From positions 1 through 64,000 of the forward strand of contig NZ_RCUA01000053.1 of NCBI RefSeq assembly GCF_003731635.1: a stretch of 64,000 bases of DNA, in the 5' to 3' direction. Positions within the stretch are counted from its first letter, which is position 1, and each line of letters starts with the position of its first letter. The DNA is from Marisediminitalea oceani (GTDB lineage: Bacteria > Pseudomonadota > Gammaproteobacteria > Enterobacterales > Alteromonadaceae). This document shows, piece by piece, positions 62,624 to 64,000 of this stretch. The position numbers were made by a program, and so were the translations under genes. The notes beneath the pieces were generated by a model. The model was given only the letters and a program-made list of their open reading frames with translations. It was not told where the DNA came from and ran no database searches.

Positions 62624-63618
62624 TGCCTTTACTGGATATTAAAAACCTGACCCTGGAAATCGATACAGGTACCCAGGTGATTAAAGCTCTCGATAAGATT
62701 AACCTGACCGTTAACTCGGGTGAAATCCGTGCCTTAGTGGGTGAGTCAGGCTCAGGTAAAAGTCTGATTGTACAGGCGATATCCGGGGCAACGCCACCGA
62801 ACTGGAATATCACCGCCGATCGCATGAGCTGGAATGGTAATAACCTGCTGTCGATGTCTGAGCAAAAGCGCCGGCAAATCCTGCGTAAGGATATCGGCGT
62901 GGTGTTTCAACATTCCATTGCCTCGCTGGATCCGTCGGTTACCCTTGGTGAACAACTGGAAGAATCCCTGCCAGATCAACTTATTGAAGGTAGCTGGTTC
63001 TGGCAACGGGCACAATCGCGACGCAAAGTGGTTATTAACACCGTGCACAAAGTGGGCATAAAAGACCACGAACATTATCTGCGCGCTTACCCTCATCAGA
63101 TCCCTACTGATATCGGTCAGAAACTGATGCTGGCCATGGCACTTATCAGTCAGCCGAAGATGCTGATTGCCGATGACCCGACCCGGGGCATGGAAACCAC
63201 CACTAAAGTACAGGTACTAAAATTATTGTCGCGTCTGAATCAGACCCGCTCATTAGGTATTTTATTTGTCAGCCACGATTTGCTGGCCATTGCCAGTATG
63301 TCGCATACCATGACGGTGCTGTACTGCGGTCAGACAGTGGAATCCGGCAAAATGAAGCATATTCGTAAACGGCCGCTGCATCCGTATACCAAGGCGTTGA
63401 TGGACAGCGCGCCCAGTTTCAGTAAGGATTTACCGCCCAAATCACAGTTACCAACCCTGGCCGGTACCATCCCTACCCTACAGCATCTGCCTATTGGTTG
63501 TCGTCTGGGCCCTCGTTGCCCGCGCGCCCAGCGCGCCTGCGTTAATGTCCCGGCGGTGCGTAAGATTCATGATCATAGCTATAGCTGCCACTTTCCACTG
63601 CATCGGGAGAAAGTATGA
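62623..63618 (+). CDS. sapD: SapD ABC transporter ATPase
   Basis: 331 residues. Walker A is VGESGSGKSL near residue 40. The signature helix is degenerate, as in SapD (HQIPTDIGQKLMLAMALI). The Walker B motif reads MLIADDPTRGME, with Asp in place of the usual catalytic Glu. Switch His in FVSHDLL. An oligopeptide-type C-terminus follows (CRLGPRCPRA). Its ATG overlaps the sapC stop by one base. Confidence 0.9.
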   Translation: MPLLDIKNLTLEIDTGTQVIKALDKINLTVNSGEIRALVGESGSGKSLIVQAISGATPPNWNITADRMSWNGNNLLSMSEQKRRQILRKDIGVVFQHSIASLDPSVTLGEQLEESLPDQLIEGSWFWQRAQSRRKVVINTVHKVGIKDHEHYLRAYPHQIPTDIGQKLMLAMALISQPKMLIADDPTRGMETTTKVQVLKLLSRLNQTRSLGILFVSHDLLAIASMSHTMTVLYCGQTVESGKMKHIRKRPLHPYTKALMDSAPSFSKDLPPKSQLPTLAGTIPTLQHLPIGCRLGPRCPRAQRACVNVPAVRKIHDHSYSCHFPLHREKV

Positions 63619-64000
63619 CGCAAATCCTCAATGTCAGCGGCTTAACTTTTCGCCACAGCAGCAAAAAGCGCTGGCTGAAAAAGCCGGAGGTATTCTCTCT
63701 CGGCCCGATAGATATGCAGGTAACCAAAGGCGAAACCATTGCCATTATTGGTCAGAACCGTTCAGGTAAATCCTTGCTGGCAAAAATGCTGGCCGGTGCA
63801 GTGGAACCCGATGAAGGCCATATTCAGTTGCAGGAAGAAAGATACTGGTCGGTAAAACACCGGGTGGCGCGTAAAAAAGCCGACATAACCGGCATCCGCA
63901 TGATTTTTCAGCATAACAGCGAGTCGATTAATCCGGGGATTACGGTGGGTCAAATCCTCGATGAACCCCTACGGTTAAATTCATCCATGGCTGAAAACGA
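63615..64000 (+). CDS. sapF: SapF ABC transporter ATPase (cut by window end)
   Basis: The first 128 residues are visible. Walker A IIGQNRSGKSLLAKMLAGAV near residue 46 and a Q-loop in RMIFQHNSESINPG. The start overlaps the sapD stop (ATGA). The remaining part lies beyond the right edge. Confidence 0.9.
   Translation, partial: MTQILNVSGLTFRHSSKKRWLKKPEVFSLGPIDMQVTKGETIAIIGQNRSGKSLLAKMLAGAVEPDEGHIQLQEERYWSVKHRVARKKADITGIRMIFQHNSESINPGITVGQILDEPLRLNSSMAEN

Overview
The window looks like chromosomal DNA from a marine-type gammaproteobacterium of the Alteromonadales (Alteromonas/Shewanella relatives). The evidence is the gene content: tmcA, psp and sap operons, a DUF3450-TtpC-ExbB-ExbD-TonB-TPR energiser cluster, five TonB-dependent receptors, holD-rimI, and a TyrR-controlled phenylalanine/tyrosine pathway. 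This is inferred from family content, not from a species marker.

Layout. (1) 1-3.9 kb: an SDR and two MDR oxidoreductases divergent from a LysR regulator. (2) 4.0-4.7 kb: a gene-poor scar with an AlpA-like mini-gene, integrase-arm-like repeats and the first 22 codons of prfC cut off abruptly. prfC is the known target of SXT/R391-type elements. (3) 4.9-19.1 kb: an accessory locus for ferulate-type hydroxycinnamates. It holds an MFS importer, vanillin dehydrogenase, feruloyl-CoA hydratase/lyase and feruloyl-CoA synthetase; an AraC regulator; a TonB receptor with two secreted hydrolases; and a di-heme cytochrome with an OmpA-like partner. The three operons share a 65-bp promoter element with identical internal spacing, so they look like one regulon. 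A FadL-like porin follows divergently. (4) 20.6-25.7 kb: rimI, holD, tRNA-Trp, then a TPP-riboswitch operon (TonB receptor, thiamine-binding-type protein, PnuC/PnuT transporter, kinase). (5) 25.8-30.7 kb: a PEP-CTERM-like protein behind a c-di-GMP-I riboswitch, an AraC-HDOD fusion and tmcA.

(6) 30.8-35.8 kb: the TonB2-like energiser operon, which probably powers the receptors of this window. (7) 36.5-43.7 kb: a 2OG-oxygenase-like protein and two very large TonB receptors. (8) 44.2-53.1 kb: a ComFB-like protein, the 4.5S RNA gene, leucine dehydrogenase, an Lrp regulator, and the homogentisate pathway maiA-fahA-hmgA-hppD with tyrR and phhA. TyrR boxes lie upstream of tyrR and phhA. (9) 53.3-64 kb: an M16 peptidase followed by REP-like repeats, pspABC divergent from pspF, and sapABCDF, which runs off the right edge.

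The most novel material is in parts 2 and 3: a hydroxycinnamate uptake-and-release regulon lying between rimI and a broken prfC, with its own AraC-type operator and a cytochrome/OmpA pair of unknown role. No CRISPR array, intact transposase or prophage was seen.
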